Assembly (NCBI RefSeq): GCF_015477775.1
Contig: NZ_JADLQO010000011.1
Coordinates: 62,001-126,000, forward strand
Source of the DNA: Nocardia abscessus
GTDB taxonomy: Bacteria; Actinomycetota; Actinomycetes; Mycobacteriales; Mycobacteriaceae
Direction of reading: 5' to 3'
Length of the DNA stretch: 64,000 bases
Shown: in pieces, positions 25,064 to 32,770 of the stretch
Numbering within the stretch: the stretch's first letter is position 1
Layout of the letters: every line of letters begins with the position of its first letter
Position numbers and translations under genes: made by a program
Notes under the pieces: generated by a model
The model's database searches: none
Told to the model about the DNA's origin: nothing
The model's input: the letters and a program-made list of their open reading frames with translations, nothing else

Positions 25064-27028
25064 ATGACCACCACCCTTCCCGCTCCGGCCGGTCCCGAGA
25101 CGCTGCTGCGCGACCTCACCGACGACCAGTTCCGGGCCCGCTACGACTGCGACCGCTTCACCGCCACGGTGCTGTCCAACCGCCTGAGTTATTCGGTGCA
25201 GCACGTGGTCACGGGCCTGCTGCATCGCGCGTTCTCGCCGATCATCGCACTGTCCTACGACTTCGCCGCGTGCGTGTGCGCCCCGCCGGAGCAGGACTAC
25301 ACGATGAGCGCGGTGACCAGCGGGCTGTCGGTTTTCCTCGGCACGATGCCCGACGGTGTGCGCGTCGCGGTGGAGGAGTACGGGCCCGAACGTCTGGTGC
25401 CCGGCGATCTGCTGATCTGCAACGACGTCTACCGAATGGGCAACCACCCCAACGATGTCTGCTTCATCCGGCCGGTGTTCCACGACGAGCGCATCGCGGG
25501 CTTCATGGTGTTGCGCGCCCATCAGCTCGACATCGGCGGTGACGTGCCCGGCGGTTTCTCCGGGACCAAGCGCAATATCTACGAGAACGGTCTGGTGATC
25601 AGCCCGCGCCTGCTGTATCACGCCGGTGAGCCTGTGCGCGAGACATTTTCGATGATCTTCGACAACGTGCGTCTCTCGGAACTACTGCTGCCGGACTTCA
25701 AAACCATCCAGGGCTGCTGCACGCTCGGTGAGCAACTGATCCAGGAGACCATCGAGCGCTACGGGATGCAGGCCTACCTCGGCAGCCTGCGCTACTCCTG
25801 CGACGCGTCGGCGGAGAACATGCGCCGCGCGCTGGCCTCGGTCCCCGACGGCGACTACACCGGTTCCGGATCGGTGGACGCCGACGGTGTCGACGCCGAC
25901 GAGGAGTACACGATCCAGCTCACCCTGCGTAAGCGCGGCACGAAGGTCGAGGCGGACTTCAGCGGCTCGTCGCGCCAGGCCCGCACCTCCATCAACGCGG
26001 GTTCACTCGACGCCAAGTCCGCCATCGGCGTCGGCTTGAAGATGCTGCTTGCCCCCGGCAGCGAATTCACCTCCGGCACCTTCCGCGATATCGACCTGGT
26101 GATCCCGCCGGGCACCATCACCAGCGCACTTCCGCCCGACGGCGCGATCTTCTGCTACTGGGAGATCGAAGCCGTGATCTTCACCGTGCTGTTGCGTGCC
26201 CTGGAACCGGTGTTGGGCGCCAACGCGATCGGCGGCGACTTCGGTTCGACCAATGTGCACAACGCCAACGGTGTCGGCCCCGACGGCACACCGTGGTTCT
26301 GCTCGGCCATGGCCGGTGGTGAGAACGGGCCGTGGGGTGCGTCCAAGGAAGGCGACGGCGACAGCTGCTCGTGCAACTACCTGCTCAACATCATGTCGCC
26401 CTCGACCGAATCGCTGGAAGTCGACTTCCCGCTGCGGATCATGCGTCGCGAATACATCGCCGACACAGCGGGTCCCGGCCTGCACCGCGGTGGCGCCGCC
26501 ATCGCCCGCGATATCCAGTACGTCCAGGCCGCCCAGCACCAGACCATGCCGTTGCGATTCCGTCAGGCCAGCGGAATCGGGGTACACGGCGGTCGTGACG
26601 GCGCCCTCGGTGGCGTCTGGATCTTCGGCAAGGACGGCGCGCCGACCAGCGGCACCGACATCCTGGTCGGCACCGACGACGACGTCTACGCCGAGGCGGC
26701 GGCGGTCGCGGGCACCCTCGATCCCCGCACCCAGGTGCCCGATGTGGCCGGTGAGTATTTCTATTTCGGGCAGACCCCGGTGTGGAGCACTCGCCCGGGC
26801 GCGACCTGGCGGTATCTGACCAACGGCGGCGGCGGCTGGGGCGACCCGCTCGACCGCGACCCGGAGCGGGTCAAGCTCGACGTCCGCGACGGGTACGCGA
26901 CCATCGAGGGCGCCGAGCGTGAGTTCGGTGTCGTGATCACCGGCGATCCGCACTGGGACCCGGAGGGCCTGCGGGTCGACGTGGCGGCGACCGAGACGCG
27001 CCGCGCGGCGGCCCGCTCGTCACGCTGA
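25064..27028 (+). CDS. hyuB: HyuB-type subunit of hydantoinase/oxoprolinase or ketone carboxylase family
   Basis: A 654-residue HyuB protein, the partner of HyuA. Seen are the N-terminal region with SNRLSYSVQHVVTGLLHRAF, the central NDVYRMGNHPNDVCFIRPVF segment (about residues 123-142) carrying conserved Asp/His likely to bind metal, and the C-terminal NGGGGWGDPLDRDPE that marks the family. Starts two bases after hyuA. In acetophenone carboxylase the HyuB-like subunit carries the carboxylation site. A hairpin 20 bases past the stop may end or weaken transcription before the next gene. Confidence 0.9.
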   Translation: MTTTLPAPAGPETLLRDLTDDQFRARYDCDRFTATVLSNRLSYSVQHVVTGLLHRAFSPIIALSYDFAACVCAPPEQDYTMSAVTSGLSVFLGTMPDGVRVAVEEYGPERLVPGDLLICNDVYRMGNHPNDVCFIRPVFHDERIAGFMVLRAHQLDIGGDVPGGFSGTKRNIYENGLVISPRLLYHAGEPVRETFSMIFDNVRLSELLLPDFKTIQGCCTLGEQLIQETIERYGMQAYLGSLRYSCDASAENMRRALASVPDGDYTGSGSVDADGVDADEEYTIQLTLRKRGTKVEADFSGSSRQARTSINAGSLDAKSAIGVGLKMLLAPGSEFTSGTFRDIDLVIPPGTITSALPPDGAIFCYWEIEAVIFTVLLRALEPVLGANAIGGDFGSTNVHNANGVGPDGTPWFCSAMAGGENGPWGASKEGDGDSCSCNYLLNIMSPSTESLEVDFPLRIMRREYIADTAGPGLHRGGAAIARDIQYVQAAQHQTMPLRFRQASGIGVHGGRDGALGGVWIFGKDGAPTSGTDILVGTDDDVYAEAAAVAGTLDPRTQVPDVAGEYFYFGQTPVWSTRPGATWRYLTNGGGGWGDPLDRDPERVKLDVRDGYATIEGAEREFGVVITGDPHWDPEGLRVDVAATETRRAAARSSR

Positions 27029-27047
27029 GCTGAACCGACAGCGGCGG

Positions 27048-27074
27048 TGTCCGGCCGGATCATCTAGCCGGACA
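27048..27074. terminator. Hairpin after hyuB
   Basis: TGTCCGGC/GCCGGACA, 8-base perfect arms with an 11-base loop, between hyuB and the next gene on the same strand. No T-run; partial terminator or mRNA-stabilising hairpin. Confidence 0.4.
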
Positions 27075-27114
27075 TCACCGGCGTGCCGGGGCCTGAGCAT
27101 CGAGAGGCAGAGTC

Positions 27115-28134
27115 ATGGGGAAATACGGCTGGGCAGAAGAGGGCCTTCATCCGGTGGCGCCGGGCATCCACCGGGTCCCGCTGCCCCTGCCGAGCGACGC
27201 GCTCGCCGCGGTCAACGTCTATGTCGTCGAGACCGAGGACGGGCTCACCGTGATCGACGGCGGCTGGAACATCCCGGCCGCGCGCACCGTCTTCGACCGT
27301 GCGCTGGCCGAACTGGGCTGGTCCACCCGCGACATCAGGCAATTCCTGGTCACGCACGCGCATCGCGATCATTACACCCAGGCCGTGGCACTGGCAGCCG
27401 AGCTCGGTTGCCGGGTGCGCCTCGGGACCGGAGAGAAGGAATACCTCGACGCGATGCGCGCAGACCCGACGGGTTCGCAGGTACATACCCGCACCCTCGA
27501 ACAGGCGGGCGCGGCCGACCTGATCCCCGGCTGGCGGACGTGGCTGCTCGATCAGGAGGCCGACACCGACATGTGGTCCGATCCGACCGACTGGCTCGAC
27601 GACGACCGACGGCTGTTGGCGGGCACCCGCCGGTTGCGCGCGGTTGCCACGCCCGGTCACACCAGAGGCCACATCGTCTTCGCCGAGGAGGAGGCGGGCC
27701 TGCTGTTCACCGGTGACCACATCCTGCCGACGATCACACCGTCGGTCGGTTTCGAGCCGGGCAGCCCCGAGGTGCCGCTGCGCGAGTTCCTCGCCTCGCT
27801 GGCCAAGGTGCGCGTCCTGCCCGATATGCGGCTGCTGCCCGCGCACGGCCCGATCACCGAGAGCAGCCATGCCCGCATCGACGAGCTGGTGGCCCATCAC
27901 GATCGCCGGCTCGACCTGTGCCTGCGGGCGGTCGCCGACGGGGCCGCTACGACCGCCGAGGTCGCCACGCTGCTCCCGTGGACCAAGCGCCTGCAACGGC
28001 TCGACCAGCTCGAACCGTACAACGCCGCGCTCGCGATCGTCGAGACGATGCAACATCTCGACCTGCTCGCGGTGCAGCAGCGCTTGGCCGTGACCGAGCG
28101 CGACGGCGTTTCGCGCTGGTCGCTTTCGGCGTGA
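27115..28134 (+). CDS. Metallo-beta-lactamase-fold hydrolase
   Basis: A 339-residue metallo-beta-lactamase-fold protein. Zinc ligands are visible in THAHRDHYTQA (about residues 79-89), TPGHTRGH and FTGDH. It has a long C-terminal extension with LYSELRRR-free helical character typical of the class that carries a winged-helix-like tail. Cytoplasmic; likely a thioesterase, lactonase or glyoxalase II-like hydrolase. It lies 86 bases after hyuB, separated by a hairpin, so it may or may not be in the operon. A different subfamily from the gene at 10658. Confidence 0.87.
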   Translation: MGKYGWAEEGLHPVAPGIHRVPLPLPSDALAAVNVYVVETEDGLTVIDGGWNIPAARTVFDRALAELGWSTRDIRQFLVTHAHRDHYTQAVALAAELGCRVRLGTGEKEYLDAMRADPTGSQVHTRTLEQAGAADLIPGWRTWLLDQEADTDMWSDPTDWLDDDRRLLAGTRRLRAVATPGHTRGHIVFAEEEAGLLFTGDHILPTITPSVGFEPGSPEVPLREFLASLAKVRVLPDMRLLPAHGPITESSHARIDELVAHHDRRLDLCLRAVADGAATTAEVATLLPWTKRLQRLDQLEPYNAALAIVETMQHLDLLAVQQRLAVTERDGVSRWSLSA

Positions 28135-28173
28135 TTCCGGCCAGGGGTCCCGCGCTCGTTCCCTTCCACTCGC

Positions 28174-29403
28174 TCATCCGGTCACCGGACCGGATCGGGC
28201 CTGCAGGGTCTCCGGTGTGTGGGCCGCGCCCGTCGACACCAGGTGCTCGATTTCGTCTTCCCCGAACCCGTACTCGCTCAGGACCTGTACCGAGTTCTCG
28301 CCGAGTCTCGGTGCGGGGTAACGCAATTCGGGCGTGTCGTCGCTCCACTGTTGCGGGATGCCCAGCGATCGCAGCAGGCCTTCGGTCGGGTGTTCCTCCT
28401 CGATGAAGAACCCGACGTCCTTCATGTGCGGATCGTCGAGGAGGGTTTCGGGGGTGTTCATCTCGATGGCGGGGATGTCGGCTTCGGACAGGATCTGCAC
28501 CCACTCCGCCGTCGTCTTGGTTTCGAGAACTTCGGCGAGGAAGCGGTAGAGCAGGCCGATGTTCTCGGTGCGGCCGCCGATATCGGCGAAGCGCGGGTCC
28601 TGTGCCATCTCCGGCTTGCCTGCCAGGGCGAAGAATCGATGCCAGTGCTTGTCGTTGTAGACGTTCACGCCGAGGTAACCGTCGCGGGTCCGGTACGGGC
28701 GACGGTCGGAGTTCATCATCCGGGCATAGCCGGAGGTGCCGATCGAGGGGATGAAGGTGTGACCGTAGAGGTGATCGCCCATGGCGAACTGGGCGAATGT
28801 CTCGAACATCGGGACCTGCACCTCCTGGCCGTACCCCGAGCGTTCGCGGCGGTAGAGAGCCGTGGTGATTGCGTTGGCCGCGGCCATGCCGACGACGCGG
28901 TCGGCGATCGCGGTGGCGATGTAGGTCGGCTCACCGGTTTTGCGGCTCTGCAGGACCGGCATGCCGACGGCGGCCTGGATCAGGTCGTCGTAGGCGGGCC
29001 GGTCGGCATAGGGGCCGTTCTGGCCGAAACCGAAAGCGCCGCAGTAGATGAGACGTGGATTGCGCTCACGGACCTGCTCGTAGGCCAGGCCCAGGCGCGC
29101 CATCGACTTCGGACGCAGGCTGTAGAGCAACACATCCGCCGAGGCCAGCATGCGCTGGAGTGTGGCGTTGCCGTCGGCGGACTTGAGATCGAGCACCACA
29201 CTGCGCTTGTTGCGGTTGAGGTGCAGGAAGATCGCGCTCATGGCGGGGTTGCGACGTGGACCGACCCCACGGGTGGTGTCCCCGGCCGTCGACTCGATCT
29301 TCACCACATCGGCGCCCATGTCGGCCAGCAGCAGGGTCGCGAACGGGCCCATGAAGTTCGAGGTGAGGTCGAGGATGCGCACGCCGTCGAGCGGTCCGGT
29401 CAT
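28174..29403 (-). CDS. Type III CoA-transferase
   Basis: A 409-residue CaiB/BaiF-family protein. Motifs: GVRILDLTSNFMGPF at the start, VVLDLKSADG, and GQNGPYADRPAYDDLIQ with the catalytic aspartate. ATG 29403 is preferred over an upstream in-frame ATG because PLDGVRI then stands at the N-terminus. It converges on the hydrolase at 27115 with only a 39-base gap and stands alone on its strand. Expected to transfer CoA between two acids. Acid partners unknown. Confidence 0.89.
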   Translation of the reverse strand: MTGPLDGVRILDLTSNFMGPFATLLLADMGADVVKIESTAGDTTRGVGPRRNPAMSAIFLHLNRNKRSVVLDLKSADGNATLQRMLASADVLLYSLRPKSMARLGLAYEQVRERNPRLIYCGAFGFGQNGPYADRPAYDDLIQAAVGMPVLQSRKTGEPTYIATAIADRVVGMAAANAITTALYRRERSGYGQEVQVPMFETFAQFAMGDHLYGHTFIPSIGTSGYARMMNSDRRPYRTRDGYLGVNVYNDKHWHRFFALAGKPEMAQDPRFADIGGRTENIGLLYRFLAEVLETKTTAEWVQILSEADIPAIEMNTPETLLDDPHMKDVGFFIEEEHPTEGLLRSLGIPQQWSDDTPELRYPAPRLGENSVQVLSEYGFGEDEIEHLVSTGAAHTPETLQARSGPVTG

Positions 29404-29719
29404 GTTCGTCTCTTTTCGTGATGGGGGAACACGGCCGGGGCAGCTCACCGGCAGCGATCGTGAATCGTGCCGGGAGAACCCGAGGCCCGGTCACCGGCTG
29501 TCCTCATCGTAGGCCGGTGGGCAGCTCGAACCCAGTGACATGTTCCGAAGCGGGAATTCGCGAGGATTGAATCGCGGGCGGTCACCCTGCGGCAGAAGTT
29601 ATTACTGGGATCGTGGGTTCATAGGAAGAATCTTTCCCATTGTCGGCAGGTTATGCCGGAGAGAAGGTTGTTGCATCGGCTTGGAGCCGGAACAGATCTC
29701 ATCGAAAGGATCGTGCCTG
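29404..29719. other. Intergenic region without recognised features
   Basis: This 316-base divergent gap between the CoA-transferase and the next hydrolase gene should hold both promoters. I see no convincing gene, repeat or palindrome; neither of the two repeated operator types of this window occurs here. Confidence 0.5.
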
Positions 29720-30634
29720 ATGCGCACAAGCGTCACCTTCCCGAGCAACGGCCTGCGCCTGGCGGGCATCCTGTTCACCCCCGACAACCGCGGCGGCGAG
29801 CGCCTGCCCGCCGTGGTGGTCTCGCACCCCGGCGGTGGTGTCAAGGAGCAGACCGCTAGCGTCTACGCGCAGCGTCTGGCCGACAAGGGCTACGCCGCGC
29901 TCGTGTTCGACGCCGCCTACCAGGGCGAGAGCGAAGGCGAGCCGCGCTTTCTGGAAGACCCCTTCCAGCGCAGTGAGGACGTCAAGTCCGCGGTTACCTT
30001 CCTGACCACCCGCGACGACATCGACTCCGCGCGCATCGGTGCCCTCGGCATCTGCGCTTCCGGCGGTTACGTGCCCTTCGCCGCGCAGACCGATCACCGC
30101 ATCAAGGCGGTGGCCACGGTGAGCGGTCTCGATATCGGCGACTACCTGAACAACGGCCTGGGCCGCACCCAGGACCCGTCGGTGCTGCAGGAGATGCTCG
30201 ACGCCGCCGGTGCGCTGCGCACCGCCGAGGCGCAGGGCGCCGAGCCGAACTACCAGATCTGGGCGCCGCCGAGCGCCGAAGGCCTCGAGGGTGCGCCCGA
30301 TCTGTACCGGGAGGCGCACGACTACTACATCACCCCGCGCGCGAACCACCCGCGCTCGGAGAACAAGTGGCCGTTGCAGAGCATCGACCGCATCGCCCAG
30401 TTCGACGCCTACGCCAAGATCGCCATGATCTCCCCGCGTCCGCTGCTGATGATCGTCGGCTCCAAGGCCGATACCGCCTACTTCAGCGAGGAAGCCGTCG
30501 CCAAGGCCGCCGAGCCGAAGGAACTGTTCGTGGTCGACGGCGCCAGCCACATCGACCTCTACGACGTGGACCAGTACGTCACCCCCGCCGTGGAGAAGCT
30601 CGACGAGTTCTTCGGGAAGGGTCTGGCCGGCTGA
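29720..30634 (+). CDS. YcjY/dienelactone-hydrolase-type alpha/beta hydrolase
   Basis: A 304-residue alpha/beta hydrolase, paralogue of the gene at 13889: shared VSHPGGGVKEQTA, DAAYQGESEG, an elbow GICASGGYV (about residues 110-118), and GASHIDLYD with the likely catalytic histidine. Here both cysteine and serine occur at the elbow, so the nucleophile is ambiguous. ATG 29720 has GAAAGGA upstream; a longer frame to 29540 lacks a ribosome site. Monocistronic, followed by a strong terminator. Substrate unknown. Confidence 0.89.
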   Translation: MRTSVTFPSNGLRLAGILFTPDNRGGERLPAVVVSHPGGGVKEQTASVYAQRLADKGYAALVFDAAYQGESEGEPRFLEDPFQRSEDVKSAVTFLTTRDDIDSARIGALGICASGGYVPFAAQTDHRIKAVATVSGLDIGDYLNNGLGRTQDPSVLQEMLDAAGALRTAEAQGAEPNYQIWAPPSAEGLEGAPDLYREAHDYYITPRANHPRSENKWPLQSIDRIAQFDAYAKIAMISPRPLLMIVGSKADTAYFSEEAVAKAAEPKELFVVDGASHIDLYDVDQYVTPAVEKLDEFFGKGLAG

Positions 30635-30663
30635 TCCCGGCCGTCGCGTCACCGTTCACACAG

Positions 30664-30707
30664 ACGTCTGCCCCGCGCGGGTGATCCTCGTGCGGGGCAG
30701 ACGTTTT
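30664..30707. terminator. Rho-independent terminator
   Basis: Perfect 13-base stem ACGTCTGCCCCGC/GCGGGGCAGACGT followed by TTTT, between the convergent hydrolase and beta-propeller genes. Confidence 0.8.
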
Positions 30708-30717
30708 CGTGTGTCGG

Positions 30718-31866
30718 TCAGGAAGTTTTCACCAGGATCGGTCCGTCGCCGAAGATGGTTCCGGTGTCGACCGAGGGCAGTGCCGAGCGGGTCAGGGTGC
30801 CGTCGGGGCCGACATCGAAGATGTGGACCTTGGTCGTCACGGTGGCCGGCAGGCAGTCGGCGACGTAGAGGTGGCGCTCGTCGTCACTGAGTTTCACCAA
30901 TCCGGGATAGGACCCGGCGGGTTGCTTATACGGCGAACCGGGCAGTGGCGTCAATGCACCGTCGGGACCGATCGAGAAACCCGCGACCGCACCGCCGGCG
31001 ACCTCAGGAACGTAGACGAAGCGTCCGTCGGAGGTGACCTCGGCCGCGTGCGGCATCCCGCCGGTGGCATACGGCGAGCCGGGAGTGGGTGTCAGGCGTC
31101 CGTCGTCACCGATCGCGAAACCCGAGACACTGCTGCCCTGCTCATTGCTCACGTAGACGAACCGGCCATCGGGCGTGTAGCCCGGATTGACCGGGAGAGT
31201 ACCGCCGGGCACGGGATCACCGAGCGAGGTGAGTTCGCCCTCCGCACCGATCCGGTAGCTGTGGATCTTGGCGTCGGCGGCGCTGGTGAAGCGCAGATAT
31301 CGGCCGTTCGGATCGACCGTGACCATGGGGAAGACGGCGAACCCGGTGACCGTGGTCTCGCGCAGGAAGGTGAGCGCACCAGTGGGGGAGACCGCGAAGG
31401 TGCTGATCCGGCCCGGTACGCCGCCCGCGCCGATGAACAGAAATCGCCCATCGGGTGTCAGGATCGAGGTGACCACCGGGCCGCCGCTGAACGCGACCTC
31501 GCCACCCGGAATCGGATGGGCCGCGCCGTTGCCGTCGATGTGGTATCCGGTCACGCGCTGGGCGCCCACCTGCGTGACATAGACGGTGCGGCTGTCGGGA
31601 GCCGCGGCCACCGACAGGACACCGGGGCCCGCGCTGAACGGTGAGCCCCCGACAGGGGACAGGCCACCGTCGTCGGCGATCCGCAGCACCGCCACATCGC
31701 CGGTCGCGGTGCCGCCCATCAGCAGGAACTGAGCGTTGTGGCTGGGAGCTGCTGCGGCGACGCCCGCTGCCCAGCCGGCACCGAGGAGAACGGCCGCGAA
31801 CGCGGCGGCCGGTTTCTGGAGCAGGGCGGCGCGACGGCGTGCCCTTCTTCGTACGAGTGTCGTCAT
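30718..31866 (-). CDS. Secreted seven-bladed beta-propeller protein (lactonase/YncE-like)
   Basis: A 382-residue exported protein. The N-terminus is a twin-arginine-like or Sec signal: several arginines, then a hydrophobic run (AAFAAVLLGAGWAAGVAAAA) with an Ala-rich cleavage site near residue 41. The mature part consists of repeats of the type PDGRFVYVSNEQGSSVSGF, as in 6-phosphogluconolactonase-like (lactonase_7) beta-propellers. ATG 31866 follows GAGGGGGTAGG. Cell-surface or periplasmic; it may bind or hydrolyse a lactone, or be a binding protein only. A paralogue is at 40853 and a fragment of a third at 32439. Confidence 0.88.
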   Translation of the reverse strand: MTTLVRRRARRRAALLQKPAAAFAAVLLGAGWAAGVAAAAPSHNAQFLLMGGTATGDVAVLRIADDGGLSPVGGSPFSAGPGVLSVAAAPDSRTVYVTQVGAQRVTGYHIDGNGAAHPIPGGEVAFSGGPVVTSILTPDGRFLFIGAGGVPGRISTFAVSPTGALTFLRETTVTGFAVFPMVTVDPNGRYLRFTSAADAKIHSYRIGAEGELTSLGDPVPGGTLPVNPGYTPDGRFVYVSNEQGSSVSGFAIGDDGRLTPTPGSPYATGGMPHAAEVTSDGRFVYVPEVAGGAVAGFSIGPDGALTPLPGSPYKQPAGSYPGLVKLSDDERHLYVADCLPATVTTKVHIFDVGPDGTLTRSALPSVDTGTIFGDGPILVKTS

Positions 31867-31892
31867 CGACTACCTACCCCCTCGCCGTCGTG

Positions 31893-32186
31893 TCAGACGC
31901 CGAGGAAATCGTGGTAGCGGAAGGTGATGTCGCCGTCGAGCATCTCGAGCAGTTCGGCGATGACGCCGGACTCGTCGCGCCAGGCGAGGTAGGCCTCGAA
32001 ATCCGCCCGGGTGTCCCACTTCTCGACGAACAGGATGCGGGCCGGTTCGTCCTGGTTGCGCGCGACCTCGACGCTGATGTTGCCCGCGAAGTTGCGGGTG
32101 CCGGGAAGGTTCTTGACGAACCACTCCCGCAGATCGTCGAAGCACCCGACCTTGGCGGCCATGTCGATCGTCACCTGAATAGCCAT
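31893..32186 (-). CDS. Antibiotic biosynthesis monooxygenase (ABM) domain protein
   Basis: A 97-residue single-domain dimeric alpha/beta-barrel protein: QVTIDMAAKVGCFDDLREWF at the start and ILFVEKWDTRADFEAYL in the middle, the latter typical of the ABM family, which includes quinol monooxygenases and heme-degrading enzymes. ATG 32186 is chosen; AGGAG is 12 bases upstream, somewhat far. It is 27 bases before the beta-propeller gene on the same strand and probably co-transcribed. A cofactor-free monooxygenase or a scavenger of reactive intermediates is possible; nothing sharper can be said. Confidence 0.82.
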   Translation of the reverse strand: MAIQVTIDMAAKVGCFDDLREWFVKNLPGTRNFAGNISVEVARNQDEPARILFVEKWDTRADFEAYLAWRDESGVIAELLEMLDGDITFRYHDFLGV

Positions 32187-32438
32187 GGAAATGCAGACTC
32201 CTGTCGGCGGGAAAAGGAATGTTCGGCGGAAACTCCGGCAGCGAACGGAACGACCGTAACGCACATCACATTCCAGGCCAATTGGCAAATCGGAAAGTGG
32301 CGATTCGACCAGCGTGAAGTACCTGGATATCGGGGTTCGGGGTGGGTGAAGCGGCGTTTCGGAAAACGTCAATTGAATAGCCCGTAGTGCTCGATATGAT
32401 CGAAGTCACTCACCGGAAACGTGAATTCCGGAGTTATT

Positions 32439-32600
32439 CAGTGCAGCGCCGTCGACCTCGCCGGGGCCGCACCCGCGCCGATGGCTGCGCTGTGCAGCTA
32501 CCGGATCGAACCGGACGGCCGGCTGACGCCGGAATCGGCGCAACCGGTCGGCACCGGACTGGTGTTCTCCGCTGCCTCCGCGCTCGTTGCTGGGAGATAG
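32439..32600 (+). pseudogene. C-terminal fragment of a third beta-propeller gene
   Basis: A frame ending in TAG at 32598 encodes about 50 residues aligning with the end of the beta-propeller protein at 40853: YRIEPDGRLTPESAQPVGTGLVF here, YAMASDGRLTATGEQSVDTGLIF there (I quote parts only). No start or upstream blades are present. It sits in the 584-base gap 32187-32770. It shows that a third copy once lay directly upstream of the operator-like repeat at 32621 and the aldehyde dehydrogenase operon. Confidence 0.65.
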
Positions 32601-32620
32601 CAGAAATGCATCGAATCGGC

Positions 32621-32638
32621 TGTCCAGAAACTTGGACA
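32621..32638. promoter_or_regulatory. TGTCCA-N6-TGGACA inverted repeat
   Basis: TGTCCA-GAAACT-TGGACA, perfect 6-base arms, 133 bases before the aldehyde dehydrogenase gene at 32771. Matches the sites at 36943 (one mismatch) and 40691, and the shorter-spaced one at 38113. Likely operator of a dimeric regulator. Confidence 0.6.
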
Positions 32639-32770
32639 CTCGCGTGTCGCTGATCTCTCTACTGTTGATTTCGAGGCCGGGACGAGTCGAAAACCGATGT
32701 CCCGCCGCATGATCCGTTCCTGAATTCCACGCGCCGAAATTCCGGCGAACCACATAACCAGAGGTGAGAA

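Noticed and set aside
32387..32653. An 88-residue plus-strand frame in the 32.2-32.8 kb gap
   Set aside because: Arginine-rich shadow; another frame of the same stretch carries the beta-propeller fragment.
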